In this document: piece after piece, positions 43,625-52,177 of the stretch
Layout of the letters: the number at the start of each line of letters is the position of its first letter
Numbering within the stretch: the stretch's first letter is position 1
Source of the DNA: Saprospiraceae bacterium
Lineage (GTDB): Bacteria; Bacteroidota; Bacteroidia; Chitinophagales; Saprospiraceae
Reading direction: 5' to 3'
DNA: 64,000 bases
NCBI GenBank assembly: GCA_019694255.1
Contig: JAIBCI010000040.1
Coordinates: 1-64,000, forward strand
Translations under genes and position numbers: made by a program
The notes under the pieces: model-generated
What the model was told of the DNA's origin: nothing
Seen by the model: the letters and a program-made list of their open reading frames with translations, nothing else
The model's database searches: none

Positions 43625-46195
43625 ATGAAGCCCACGATATCCGGGGATGACCACCTTGAAGATCACATTATCACGCTACACGGCATGTACCAGGACTATT
43701 TTCTGGACTATGCTTCGTATGTGATACTTGAGCGTGCGGTGCCGGCCATAGAAGACGGTCTAAAGCCAGTGCAACGCCGTATACTTCACAGCATGTTTGA
43801 AAAAGAAGATGGACGATACCATAAGGTTGCTAACCTGATAGGGCATACCATGCAATATCACCCACATGGTGATGCCGCGATTAGCGAGGCACTTGTCAAT
43901 CTTGGACAAAAGAACCTTCTAATCGATACCCAGGGTAACTGGGGGGATTACAGAACAGGAGATTCTGCCGCAGCACCAAGATATATTGAGGCCAGGCTGA
44001 CGAAGTTTGCTCTGGATGTGGCCTTCAATAAACAGACTACTGAATGGCAGCTCAGTTATGACGGTCGCAATAAAGAACCTGTCACTTTGCCAATGAAATT
44101 TCCACTTCTTTTGGCGCAGGGAGTTGAAGGAATCGCTGTAGGATTAGCTACGCGTATCTTGCCGCACAACTTTATTGAGTTGATTAAGGCATCTGTTCAA
44201 TACCTGAAAGGAACTAAGGTCAAGATTTATCCTGATTTTGAGACCGGTGGAATTCTGGATGTGTCGGAATATGATCAGGGACGGCGCGGAGGAAAGGTCA
44301 AGGTTCGTGCCCGGATCGAGATAGAAGATAAAAAGACGCTCGTCATAAAAGAGCTACCATATTCTGTAACAACAACCTCCCTGATCGAATCGATCGTCAA
44401 GGCGTCGGAAAAGGGTAAAATTAAGATCAAGCAGGTTTCGGACAATACGGCGCGAGATGTGGAGATTCGAGTCGAACTGCAACCTGGCGTTTCACCGGAA
44501 GTCACAATGGATGCGCTATATGCTTTTACAAGCTGTGAAGTCTCCATATCAACCAATGCCTGTGTCATTGTTGACAACAAGCCGCTATTTCTATCTGTGC
44601 AGGACATTCTCAGAATTTCAGTTGAGAACACAAAAAAATTGCTGGGTCTCGAACTGCAGATTAAACGCAATGAGCTACAGGAAAAATGGCACCTCACCTC
44701 TCTGGAAAAAATATTTATCGAAAACAGGATCTACCGTGATATTGAAGATTGTACCAGCTTTCAACAGGTCATAACGGTCATTCATAAAGGTCTTGAACAA
44801 TTTGTGGCGACACCTTCGACGGTAAAGGCTGGAATGAAGGAGAAAAGGCTTTTACTAAATCGGGAGATCACTGAAGATGATATTATTCACTTGACAGAAA
44901 TCAGGATCAAGCGGATCTCGAAATACAATAAATTTAATACAGATGAGCAGCTCAAAAAACTTGAACAAGAAATCAGTGAGACCGAACATCATCTTAATCA
45001 CTTGACTGAATTTACGATAGCTTATTATGAAGATCTGCTCGCAAGATATGGTGCCGGACGCGAACGGAAGACCAAGATCACAGAGCTTGAAGCCGTGCAG
45101 GCCGTACAGGTCGTTGCCAACAATGCCCGCCTATACGTCAATCGAGCGGATGGGTTTGTTGGATTTGGTCTTAAGAAAGATGAGTTCATCAAGGAGTGTT
45201 CTGATCTCGACGATATTATTGTACTCAGGGCTGATGCCAAATTTGTTGTCACGCGAATTGCGGAAAAGACTTTTGTCGGAAAGGACATTCTTTTTGCTGA
45301 TGTGTGGAAAAAAGCAGACGAAAGGACTACATACAATCTGATATATCTGGATGGGGAGACCGGAAGGGCCATGGCTAAAAGGTTTAATATCACTGGTATA
45401 ACACGAGATAAGGAATATGACCTTTCAAGGGGTCATCCAAAATCAAAAACATTGTACCTCAGCGTAAATCCAGAAGGAGAAGCTGAAGTAGTCAATATAC
45501 AACTGACATCAGGTTGCAGTGCAAGGATTAAGAACTTTGATTTTGACTTCAGTGAAATTGAAATTAAAGGAAGATCTTCTCAGGGTAACATCGTGACCAA
45601 GTATCCGATTCGCAAGGTAATGTTTAAAGAGAAAGGAAAATCTACACTGGTCGCACAGGAGATTTGGTTTGATACAAATACTGGTCGCTTCAACACTGAG
45701 GGCCGAGGCCTGGCATTTGGCGCATTGCAACGAGGCGAAAAACTGATTGCATTGTACCGAAACGGGACTTATGAGATTATGGAATATGATTTTAACCTTC
45801 GACTCGCTTATGATGAGCTTTTGAAATTGGAGAAATTTCATGAAGAAGATGTGATTTCGGCGATCTATTTTGAAGGTGAAAAAAAATGGACCATGGCCAA
45901 ACGGTTTAAAGTAGAAACCACCAGCCTGCAGCAGCGCTTCTCATTTATTTCGGAGCACAGAGAAAGCAAGTTGTATTATGTCACTACGCACAAGAACCCG
46001 GAGGCGCTGATCACTTACAAGAACAAGAAAGAGAAGGTGCAGGAGATAATTACTTTAAAGGATTTTGTGGATGTCAAGGGTTGGAAGGCTATTGGCAATA
46101 AAATTGAGGCATTGCCAATGGTCTCTGTAACAGACCAGAGTCAACAGGAAAAACAAACGAAGGCATACAAGCCGGGAGATTCTATTGAGTTTTAG
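43625..46195 (+). CDS. parC: DNA topoisomerase IV subunit A
   Basis: 856 residues, a GyrA/ParC-type type II topoisomerase subunit. The catalytic Tyr is in AAPRYIEARLTK; the DNA-binding winged helix includes DGLKPVQRRILHSM. The C-terminal region (about 540-856) has beta-pinwheel repeats but no GyrA-box, so ParC is the better call. In the quinolone-interacting loop HPHGDAAISEA, Ala stands where Escherichia coli ParC has Ser80; the acidic partner is retained. parE is not adjacent. murA follows after 16 bases. Confidence 0.9.
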   Translation: MKPTISGDDHLEDHIITLHGMYQDYFLDYASYVILERAVPAIEDGLKPVQRRILHSMFEKEDGRYHKVANLIGHTMQYHPHGDAAISEALVNLGQKNLLIDTQGNWGDYRTGDSAAAPRYIEARLTKFALDVAFNKQTTEWQLSYDGRNKEPVTLPMKFPLLLAQGVEGIAVGLATRILPHNFIELIKASVQYLKGTKVKIYPDFETGGILDVSEYDQGRRGGKVKVRARIEIEDKKTLVIKELPYSVTTTSLIESIVKASEKGKIKIKQVSDNTARDVEIRVELQPGVSPEVTMDALYAFTSCEVSISTNACVIVDNKPLFLSVQDILRISVENTKKLLGLELQIKRNELQEKWHLTSLEKIFIENRIYRDIEDCTSFQQVITVIHKGLEQFVATPSTVKAGMKEKRLLLNREITEDDIIHLTEIRIKRISKYNKFNTDEQLKKLEQEISETEHHLNHLTEFTIAYYEDLLARYGAGRERKTKITELEAVQAVQVVANNARLYVNRADGFVGFGLKKDEFIKECSDLDDIIVLRADAKFVVTRIAEKTFVGKDILFADVWKKADERTTYNLIYLDGETGRAMAKRFNITGITRDKEYDLSRGHPKSKTLYLSVNPEGEAEVVNIQLTSGCSARIKNFDFDFSEIEIKGRSSQGNIVTKYPIRKVMFKEKGKSTLVAQEIWFDTNTGRFNTEGRGLAFGALQRGEKLIALYRNGTYEIMEYDFNLRLAYDELLKLEKFHEEDVISAIYFEGEKKWTMAKRFKVETTSLQQRFSFISEHRESKLYYVTTHKNPEALITYKNKKEKVQEIITLKDFVDVKGWKAIGNKIEALPMVSVTDQSQQEKQTKAYKPGDSIEF

Positions 46196-46211
46196 AAAAT
46201 AATATAACCGT

Positions 46212-47522
46212 ATGCAGGGAGATACATTTATTGTTGAAGGTGGAAGAAGGTTGAAAGGCACATTGCAGCCGCAAGGCGCCAAAAACGAAGCATTGCAAAT
46301 ATTGTGTGCAACATTGTTGACAAAAGAGGAGGTGAGGATCAACAATGTGCCAGACATTCTGGATATCAGACATCTTATTGAACTGATCAACGGACTGGGT
46401 GTAAGTGTTACACGGCATTCCGCCAATAGTTATTCATTCAGGGCAGAGCATGTTGATCTCGATTATTTTGGTACGAACGAATTTCAGTCCAATGCCAGGA
46501 AAATACGAGGATCAGTTATGTTATTGTCTCCAATCCTCGCCAGGTATAAGCGTGCTTTGTTGCCAAAGCCTGGAGGAGATAAAATTGGCAGGAGAAGGCT
46601 TGATACGCACTTTCTTGGGCTCCAGAAGCTGGGTGCAATTTTTGACTTTGATGATCAAAATAATATTTATAGCATCTCTGCAGATAAGCTGACGGGTACT
46701 TACATTCTGATGGATGAGATCTCCGTCACCGGAACCGCCAACGTTATAATGGCAGCGGTTATGGCCAATGGCACTACTACATTATACAATGCTGCTTGTG
46801 AACCTTATCTTCAACAACTCTGTGCAATGCTCAATAGAATGGGGGCTAAAATCAGTGGAATAGGCTCCAATTTGCTGACCATCGAGGGCGTGAATACGTT
46901 GCGGGGTACCGAGCACACTTTACTTCCGGATATGATTGAAATAGGAAGCTTTATGAGCCTAGCCGCAATGACCCAATCTGAAATTCGCATCAAGGATGTC
47001 CGTGCTGATCAACTGGGTATCATTCCATTTGTATATGAACGTATGGGATTGAAATTTGAATTTCAAGGCGATGATATATTTATTCCAGAGCAGGATGAAT
47101 ATGAGATCCAAAGCTTCATGGATGGTTCCATCATGACCATCTATGATTCTCCTTGGCCGGGATTTACACCAGATTTGATGAGCGTGATACTTGTTATGGC
47201 TATTCAAGCCAAAGGCAACGTCCTTATTCATCAGAAAATGTTTGAAAGCAGATTGTTTTTTGTGGATAAGCTCATTGATATGGGCGCTCAGATCATTCTT
47301 TGTGATCCGCACCGCGCAGCGGTCAACGGACTTAACCGAAAATATAAATTAAGAGGTATCGAAATGACCTCTCCGGATATACGGGCCGGTGTGGCATTGT
47401 TGATAGCAGCATTGTCAGCAAGCGGTAAAAGCAAAATTCACTCCATACACCAGATCGACAGAGGGTATGAGCGAATTGATGATCGTCTGCGCTCTATAGG
47501 TGCGATGATAGAAAGGGTATAA
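46212..47522 (+). CDS. murA: UDP-N-acetylglucosamine 1-carboxyvinyltransferase
   Basis: 436 residues. It adds enolpyruvate to UDP-GlcNAc in the first committed peptidoglycan step. Lys24-Asn25 (GAKNEALQI) matches the conserved pair; GFTPDLMS carries the catalytic Asp. In the loop PGGDKIGRRRLD, Asp123 stands where the fosfomycin-target Cys115 of Escherichia coli lies. Such Cys-to-Asp enzymes are active and naturally fosfomycin-insensitive. It sits 16 bases after parC, so co-transcription is likely. Confidence 0.95.
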   Translation: MQGDTFIVEGGRRLKGTLQPQGAKNEALQILCATLLTKEEVRINNVPDILDIRHLIELINGLGVSVTRHSANSYSFRAEHVDLDYFGTNEFQSNARKIRGSVMLLSPILARYKRALLPKPGGDKIGRRRLDTHFLGLQKLGAIFDFDDQNNIYSISADKLTGTYILMDEISVTGTANVIMAAVMANGTTTLYNAACEPYLQQLCAMLNRMGAKISGIGSNLLTIEGVNTLRGTEHTLLPDMIEIGSFMSLAAMTQSEIRIKDVRADQLGIIPFVYERMGLKFEFQGDDIFIPEQDEYEIQSFMDGSIMTIYDSPWPGFTPDLMSVILVMAIQAKGNVLIHQKMFESRLFFVDKLIDMGAQIILCDPHRAAVNGLNRKYKLRGIEMTSPDIRAGVALLIAALSASGKSKIHSIHQIDRGYERIDDRLRSIGAMIERV

Positions 47523-47660
47523 TCGTAATTTTTACAAGCTATCTAAGTTGTAAGTTGATTGATTGGGACCATGGTAAATGGATTTAAATATTAGCGGAAT
47601 AAGCATTCTTATCAAAGCATGTCAGCTGTTTATTTAATGTGTCAAATTCAATCAACATTC

Positions 47661-49322
47661 TCAGAATAAGAATTCCCTGTAATTCAAATACACTCTAAAA
47701 CCAGCTTCAATCCAATAATAATTATCTGGAATAGCTTCGGTATATTGCGTTCTGACACCTGATACAAGGTCCAGCCAGGAATTTCTAAATAACCGATAGG
47801 AAATTCTACATTGCGCCTGATTCACCTGACGCGAAATGCCCTGCCCTGTCTTATTATTAAAGTCCGATTGGCGCGTAGTATAAGATTTAAGTATATTCCC
47901 ACCGTAATTGGTTAAATAACCATCGATACCTTTAAAATAATTCATAAATGATACTGACATAAACCATCTCGGAGCAGGCTCATACTGAATCGTGCCAACC
48001 CATTCTGAAAAATTTGATCCCAAAGGATGGGCCAGTGCTTGATGGTAATGCGAATAGTCGGCGATGCTGTCCGCATATGAATAGGTATATGGACGGACTT
48101 TGTTGTACTCAACCTGCAGATATAGACCACGGACACCAAATGGTTCAGGGTATTTTGCACCGAGTTGAAATCCGTATTTATTTGCCCACCAGCCTTGGTT
48201 CTTTTTAAGAAGACGGTTAAATACAAACTCATCAAGAATAAACTGACCATAAAGGGTAATTCTATTTGCAATATGCACATGTGACTGAAACCCCAGCAGT
48301 TCATTGTCAGGACTACCCACAGCCTGTTCAACTGCCCGGTATAGAATAATGGGATTGAGATACTGCAATTCAAACATATTTTCGCGGTTGAAAATAACAG
48401 ACTCAAACAATCCAATATTCCAGTGATCCGTTATATTGTAACTTAGAAAATGTGATGCTGAATACTTTTTGCCCAGCAAATGATCCCGATCGTTGATAAA
48501 CCGGGTCTCCTTGCTTAGTTCCGAGAATATGTTGACATATTTGAACCTGCCCCATTCCGATTGAATTTTAAGATTGAATTGTGGGGGTGAGAAGTCTGAT
48601 AAAAGCAGCGAACGAATTCCCTGACCGATAAAATTTCTTCCGTGTCCCAATTGAATGGCAATATGTTTTGATGCTTTGAAGTTGACGCCACCTTCTGCAA
48701 CAATAAAATCATAACCACTGGAAATGCCAAAGACCTTGCTGTTATATGTTTTGACAAATCCAGCACCGGGAAATGCTTTGTAGAGTCCGGCATAATCATT
48801 TACAAAAGAATAGCTGCTATACTGATTTTCTGTAACTTCACTGTACAGATACACCTTTTGGTCTATTCCTGCAGACACTTTTAAGCCGCGACGGTTGGTT
48901 AGCAATTTGTTTTCATTGTGAAACTGTTTTCCAGCGCTCAATTGAATTAACGGATCAACGGTAACATAATAATGCCTGCCATAAGATGAAAAAAAATGAG
49001 CAGGATGTGTGTTGAAATATTTTAAAATAGGTATTCCTTGGCATCCCAATATCGATGAATCCGGTTTATGTAAATAAAACTCCGCGTTGTTGCATTGTAT
49101 TCTCAAAATATCAACATGCGCGGATGAAGATAATACAGGAAGCACGGTACCCTGCATTGCTCGCCCTATGGAAGTATGTGTATTGAATAGTTCTTTATTG
49201 CCCAATTCTTCTTTTGATAAGCGACACTGGTCGCCTTCATAAACTGATAATGGAATTAACTGAGCCAAAAGTGATAAGGAGAAAGTGTTAAGCAGAACAA
49301 ATAATAAGCCTGCAGTTTTCAT
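47661..49322 (-). CDS. Outer-membrane beta-barrel, RemB/Wzi-like
   Basis: 553 residues with signal peptide (MKTAGLLFVLLNTFSLSLLA). The body is a predicted large beta-barrel. Segments such as HIAIQLGHGRNFIGQGIRS and FSPPQFNLKIQSEWGRFKY resemble the gliding-motility/capsule-assembly (RemB, Wzi) families of Bacteroidota, in which the barrel holds surface polysaccharide. It ends with aromatic-rich LNYREFLF, normal for outer-membrane proteins. Its start overlaps the lpxK stop by 4 bases, so it is the last gene of the envelope run. Confidence 0.75.
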   Translation of the reverse strand: MKTAGLLFVLLNTFSLSLLAQLIPLSVYEGDQCRLSKEELGNKELFNTHTSIGRAMQGTVLPVLSSSAHVDILRIQCNNAEFYLHKPDSSILGCQGIPILKYFNTHPAHFFSSYGRHYYVTVDPLIQLSAGKQFHNENKLLTNRRGLKVSAGIDQKVYLYSEVTENQYSSYSFVNDYAGLYKAFPGAGFVKTYNSKVFGISSGYDFIVAEGGVNFKASKHIAIQLGHGRNFIGQGIRSLLLSDFSPPQFNLKIQSEWGRFKYVNIFSELSKETRFINDRDHLLGKKYSASHFLSYNITDHWNIGLFESVIFNRENMFELQYLNPIILYRAVEQAVGSPDNELLGFQSHVHIANRITLYGQFILDEFVFNRLLKKNQGWWANKYGFQLGAKYPEPFGVRGLYLQVEYNKVRPYTYSYADSIADYSHYHQALAHPLGSNFSEWVGTIQYEPAPRWFMSVSFMNYFKGIDGYLTNYGGNILKSYTTRQSDFNNKTGQGISRQVNQAQCRISYRLFRNSWLDLVSGVRTQYTEAIPDNYYWIEAGFRVYLNYREFLF

Positions 49323-50335
49323 GATTTAAATTCTAATAAATAATCTTTGATCAATCGAATAAATTGTTCTGATTTAAAAAAACTTACTTCAATAGGAATA
49401 GCATAGACCGGTACATCATTTTTTTCAAACAATTCGCGAAACATCATGAGACGTGTTGCATCTTTTTCTGTGGTTAAAACATATGTATTGTAATGATTAA
49501 TCTGTTTAAATCGCGCGATGATCAGGTTGATTTCCTGTTCAGTAAAATAATGGTGGTCCTCATAATCAAATTCGGTAAGGGTTCCGATCTGAGGAGTCAA
49601 ATGATCCCTGAGATAAGATGATTGCGCAATGGCTGAGACTAATATAATATGTGTCGTATCATTAAAAATAAAAGTATCTGATGGATTAAAAATATTGTAG
49701 GGCTTACCGTAGATAATTGAAGAAAAAAACAAATCCTGAGAAGGCTTTAATCTTAACTTTTCACGCCATATGGTTTCATCTCTCTCGTCAGGCGCCATCG
49801 GGCATTTTGTTACAATTACAATTTTTGCCCTGGAAGATCCAAATCTCCATTCACGAAGTCGTCCGCTTGGCAAAAGATAATCATCACAATAAGGATGGGC
49901 GTATTCAGTCAATAAAACATGTAGGTAGGGTTTTACTTCCCAATGCTGATAGGCATCATCAAGTAGTATCAACTGGGTATTAGGAAAGGATTTCAATAAC
50001 CGTGGAATACCAATCGAACGATTTTTATTGACTGCCACTGGAATATCAGGAAATTTCATTTTTATCTGTAAAGGTTCATCCCCGACCTTGCGCGCATCAT
50101 GATTCAACTCGACAAATATATGCCCTGTGGTATTGCGGCGGTAGCCTCTGCTTAACACTCCCAGATGAATGTAATCTTTGAGTGAACGAATCATGAATTC
50201 AATGTGAGGAGATTTGCCTGTGCCCCCAACGGAAAGATTACCGATAGATATTACAGGCAGGTTAAATGAAACAGATTTTGAAATACCTGTTATAAAAAAG
50301 CTCTGGTAAATGCTGACGCCAATACCATAAAGCAA
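49319..50335 (-). CDS. lpxK: Tetraacyldisaccharide 4'-kinase
   Basis: At least 338 residues. It phosphorylates the lipid A precursor at position 4' on the inner membrane. P-loop is GNLSVGGTGKSP; further motifs LSRGYRR, GDEPLQI and LDDAYQHWEV are typical. The only canonical start in this frame is TTG at 50335, but the conserved N-terminal helix continues upstream (LDKVIRLLLSPFSLLYGI) without an in-frame ATG, GTG or TTG. An ATG at 50408 would join this frame if one base were removed from the A5 run at 50392-50396. So the true start is uncertain: a frameshift, sequencing error or unusual start. Confidence 0.88.
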   Translation of the reverse strand: MLYGIGVSIYQSFFITGISKSVSFNLPVISIGNLSVGGTGKSPHIEFMIRSLKDYIHLGVLSRGYRRNTTGHIFVELNHDARKVGDEPLQIKMKFPDIPVAVNKNRSIGIPRLLKSFPNTQLILLDDAYQHWEVKPYLHVLLTEYAHPYCDDYLLPSGRLREWRFGSSRAKIVIVTKCPMAPDERDETIWREKLRLKPSQDLFFSSIIYGKPYNIFNPSDTFIFNDTTHIILVSAIAQSSYLRDHLTPQIGTLTEFDYEDHHYFTEQEINLIIARFKQINHYNTYVLTTEKDATRLMMFRELFEKNDVPVYAIPIEVSFFKSEQFIRLIKDYLLEFKS

Positions 50336-50417
50336 GGAAAAAGGGCTAAGCAGAAGCCGGATTACTTTGTCCAGAAGTCGTGAATTTGTGCAAAAATAGT
50401 CTTTTCATGTCATGCAG

Positions 50418-51686
50418 TCAGATTTTCGACAGAATGTGATGTCCAATTCTGCAATCTATGCACTTTTTCACGCTACATAACTGTTTGAATTGGTGTATAC
50501 ATGCCTGACTGTAACGAGCAGATGAGATATCAATTCCAATATCCTGCCACATTCTTGTATAGCGATTGTTCTCTGCTTTTAATTCTCCCATCCATAGCAG
50601 GGATTTTTCCTGAAGTGTTTTATTAAAGTGCACGGTTCCGTAGGCATATAAAATAGGCACTACGACATTTATCATGAGTACAGTTCGAGTCGTGTTACCA
50701 ATCATATGATCACCGGATTTACTTATTTTACTGAATTGAAAGTGATTGGACCAATATGAGGATGGAGTAACGCCGAAATGCGAAAGGACCTCCTGGAGTG
50801 TGTGTGATTCGATGATGAAAGACAGGGGGCGGTGATAATGGTGAAAGTAACTGCAGATTTGTGCGAGCCTGAGGGTAGGGAAATGTGAAGGCCTTAGCCT
50901 CAATAAATTCCAGACGGTGTGGGGCAAGTTTACGAAATTATTTCTGTGACGAATAAAGCGAAAGCGATGATGCAGGTCAGTGATATATTCATCATCAGAA
51001 TCCGGCAATAATCCGGAAACACCAAAAAAAAGTGCTTCGAGATTATTCAAATCATCCTGATAAGAAGTGAGCTGTTTCCAGCTTATTTTTTGAAGCAGTA
51101 AATCCATGGCCTGTGTGTTCGGAGGGGTAACAAGGTATCGGCAGATATACTGAAAATACAGGGCCTCAAAGTCACCGTTAAGATTTTCAGCATCCCTGAT
51201 CATCTTATCAGTCTTGTCAATCATGCGCTGAATGCCCACTGCTTCAAATTGTGAATTGATAATATGAGCCGGTATACTATTTATTAAAGTACGACATGGA
51301 ATTTCTTCCACACTGTCAAATAGGTAGGCATATCGGTCCATTTCGATTCCAGAGATATATTCTCGGAGTTCCAAAGTAGGCAGTATTCTGCCATTGCAAG
51401 CCACATCTGTGTCATGCTCCCACACGACGTGAAGAATAACATTATGATAATGCGGATCATTCTGATGTCGGTGTCTGTTCCAGTCTGATGAGCGTACATG
51501 CATTTCAACATGACCTGCCCAGATGATACCATTGATATTTACAGTCGCCAACTGAAAATCAGGACCCTGATCTTTATTGAGAGTTCCGCGATCCAGTATT
51601 TCAAGTATTTGGGAGTTGGTTGTTCTTAGTTCAGTGTCATGCCATTGGTGGGTAGTCCATACATAGTGTAAATAATCTTCTCTCAT
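50418..51686 (-). CDS. DUF2851 family protein
   Basis: 422 residues. DUF2851 is a Bacteroidota family of unknown function. The conserved N-terminus is MREDYLHYVWTTHQWH, followed by NKDQGPDFQLATVNINGI and WAGHVEMHVRSSDWNRH, with a His/Asp-rich HRHQNDPHYHNVILHVVWEHD segment that could bind metal. Its C-terminus has Cys-rich CSVKKCIDCRIGHHIL. It overlaps folA by 4 bases. Cytoplasmic; no signal. Confidence 0.85.
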   Translation of the reverse strand: MREDYLHYVWTTHQWHDTELRTTNSQILEILDRGTLNKDQGPDFQLATVNINGIIWAGHVEMHVRSSDWNRHRHQNDPHYHNVILHVVWEHDTDVACNGRILPTLELREYISGIEMDRYAYLFDSVEEIPCRTLINSIPAHIINSQFEAVGIQRMIDKTDKMIRDAENLNGDFEALYFQYICRYLVTPPNTQAMDLLLQKISWKQLTSYQDDLNNLEALFFGVSGLLPDSDDEYITDLHHRFRFIRHRNNFVNLPHTVWNLLRLRPSHFPTLRLAQICSYFHHYHRPLSFIIESHTLQEVLSHFGVTPSSYWSNHFQFSKISKSGDHMIGNTTRTVLMINVVVPILYAYGTVHFNKTLQEKSLLWMGELKAENNRYTRMWQDIGIDISSARYSQACIHQFKQLCSVKKCIDCRIGHHILSKI

Positions 51687-52177
51687 GTTTTAAGTAAGTA
51701 GGTGTTAAAAGAATAAGTGTTAAGATTTTTAAGGTCGGGTAAATGTTTTTCTTCATAAATAAGTTGCCATCGGTCCCAGTCAATCGTTGGGAAGAAGGTA
51801 TCCCCTTCAATATCAACGTCGACTTTGGTAACGTAAAGTTTTTTCCAGTAATGAATGGATTGTTGGTAAATTTCACCACCACCAATGATAAATAATTCTT
51901 CAGCCCCTGTTGCATGCCCAACGCTAAGCCCTTCTTCAATGCTGTGAGCTGTTTGACATCCCGATACAGCAAATTTTCGGTCGCGCGTGACAATAATATT
52001 CTGTCTTTCCGGAAGGGGTTTGCCAATGCTCTCATAACATTTTCTTCCCATAAGTACTGGGTGGTGTAGGGTTGTTCTTTTAAAATACTTTAAATCCGCT
52101 GGCAGGTGCCATGGTATATGGTTATCAACACCGATCAATCCGTTCTGGTTCATGGCTACGATACAGGATATAATCAT
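51683..52177 (-). CDS. folA: Dihydrofolate reductase
   Basis: 164 residues. Reduces dihydrofolate to tetrahydrofolate with NADPH. Signatures: IVAMNQNGLIGVDNHIPWHLP with catalytic acid Asp around residue 28, then VLMGRKCYESIGKPLP and IIGGGEIYQQ. It overlaps mrdA by 4 bases upstream and the DUF2851 gene by 4 bases downstream, so it is tightly embedded in the cell-envelope run. Sensitivity to trimethoprim cannot be judged. Confidence 0.95.
   Translation of the reverse strand: MIISCIVAMNQNGLIGVDNHIPWHLPADLKYFKRTTLHHPVLMGRKCYESIGKPLPERQNIIVTRDRKFAVSGCQTAHSIEEGLSVGHATGAEELFIIGGGEIYQQSIHYWKKLYVTKVDVDIEGDTFFPTIDWDRWQLIYEEKHLPDLKNLNTYSFNTYLLKT

Noticed and set aside
50392..50396. Calling lpxK a pseudogene
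   Set aside because: All catalytic motifs and the rest of the frame are intact; only the extreme N-terminus is in doubt.
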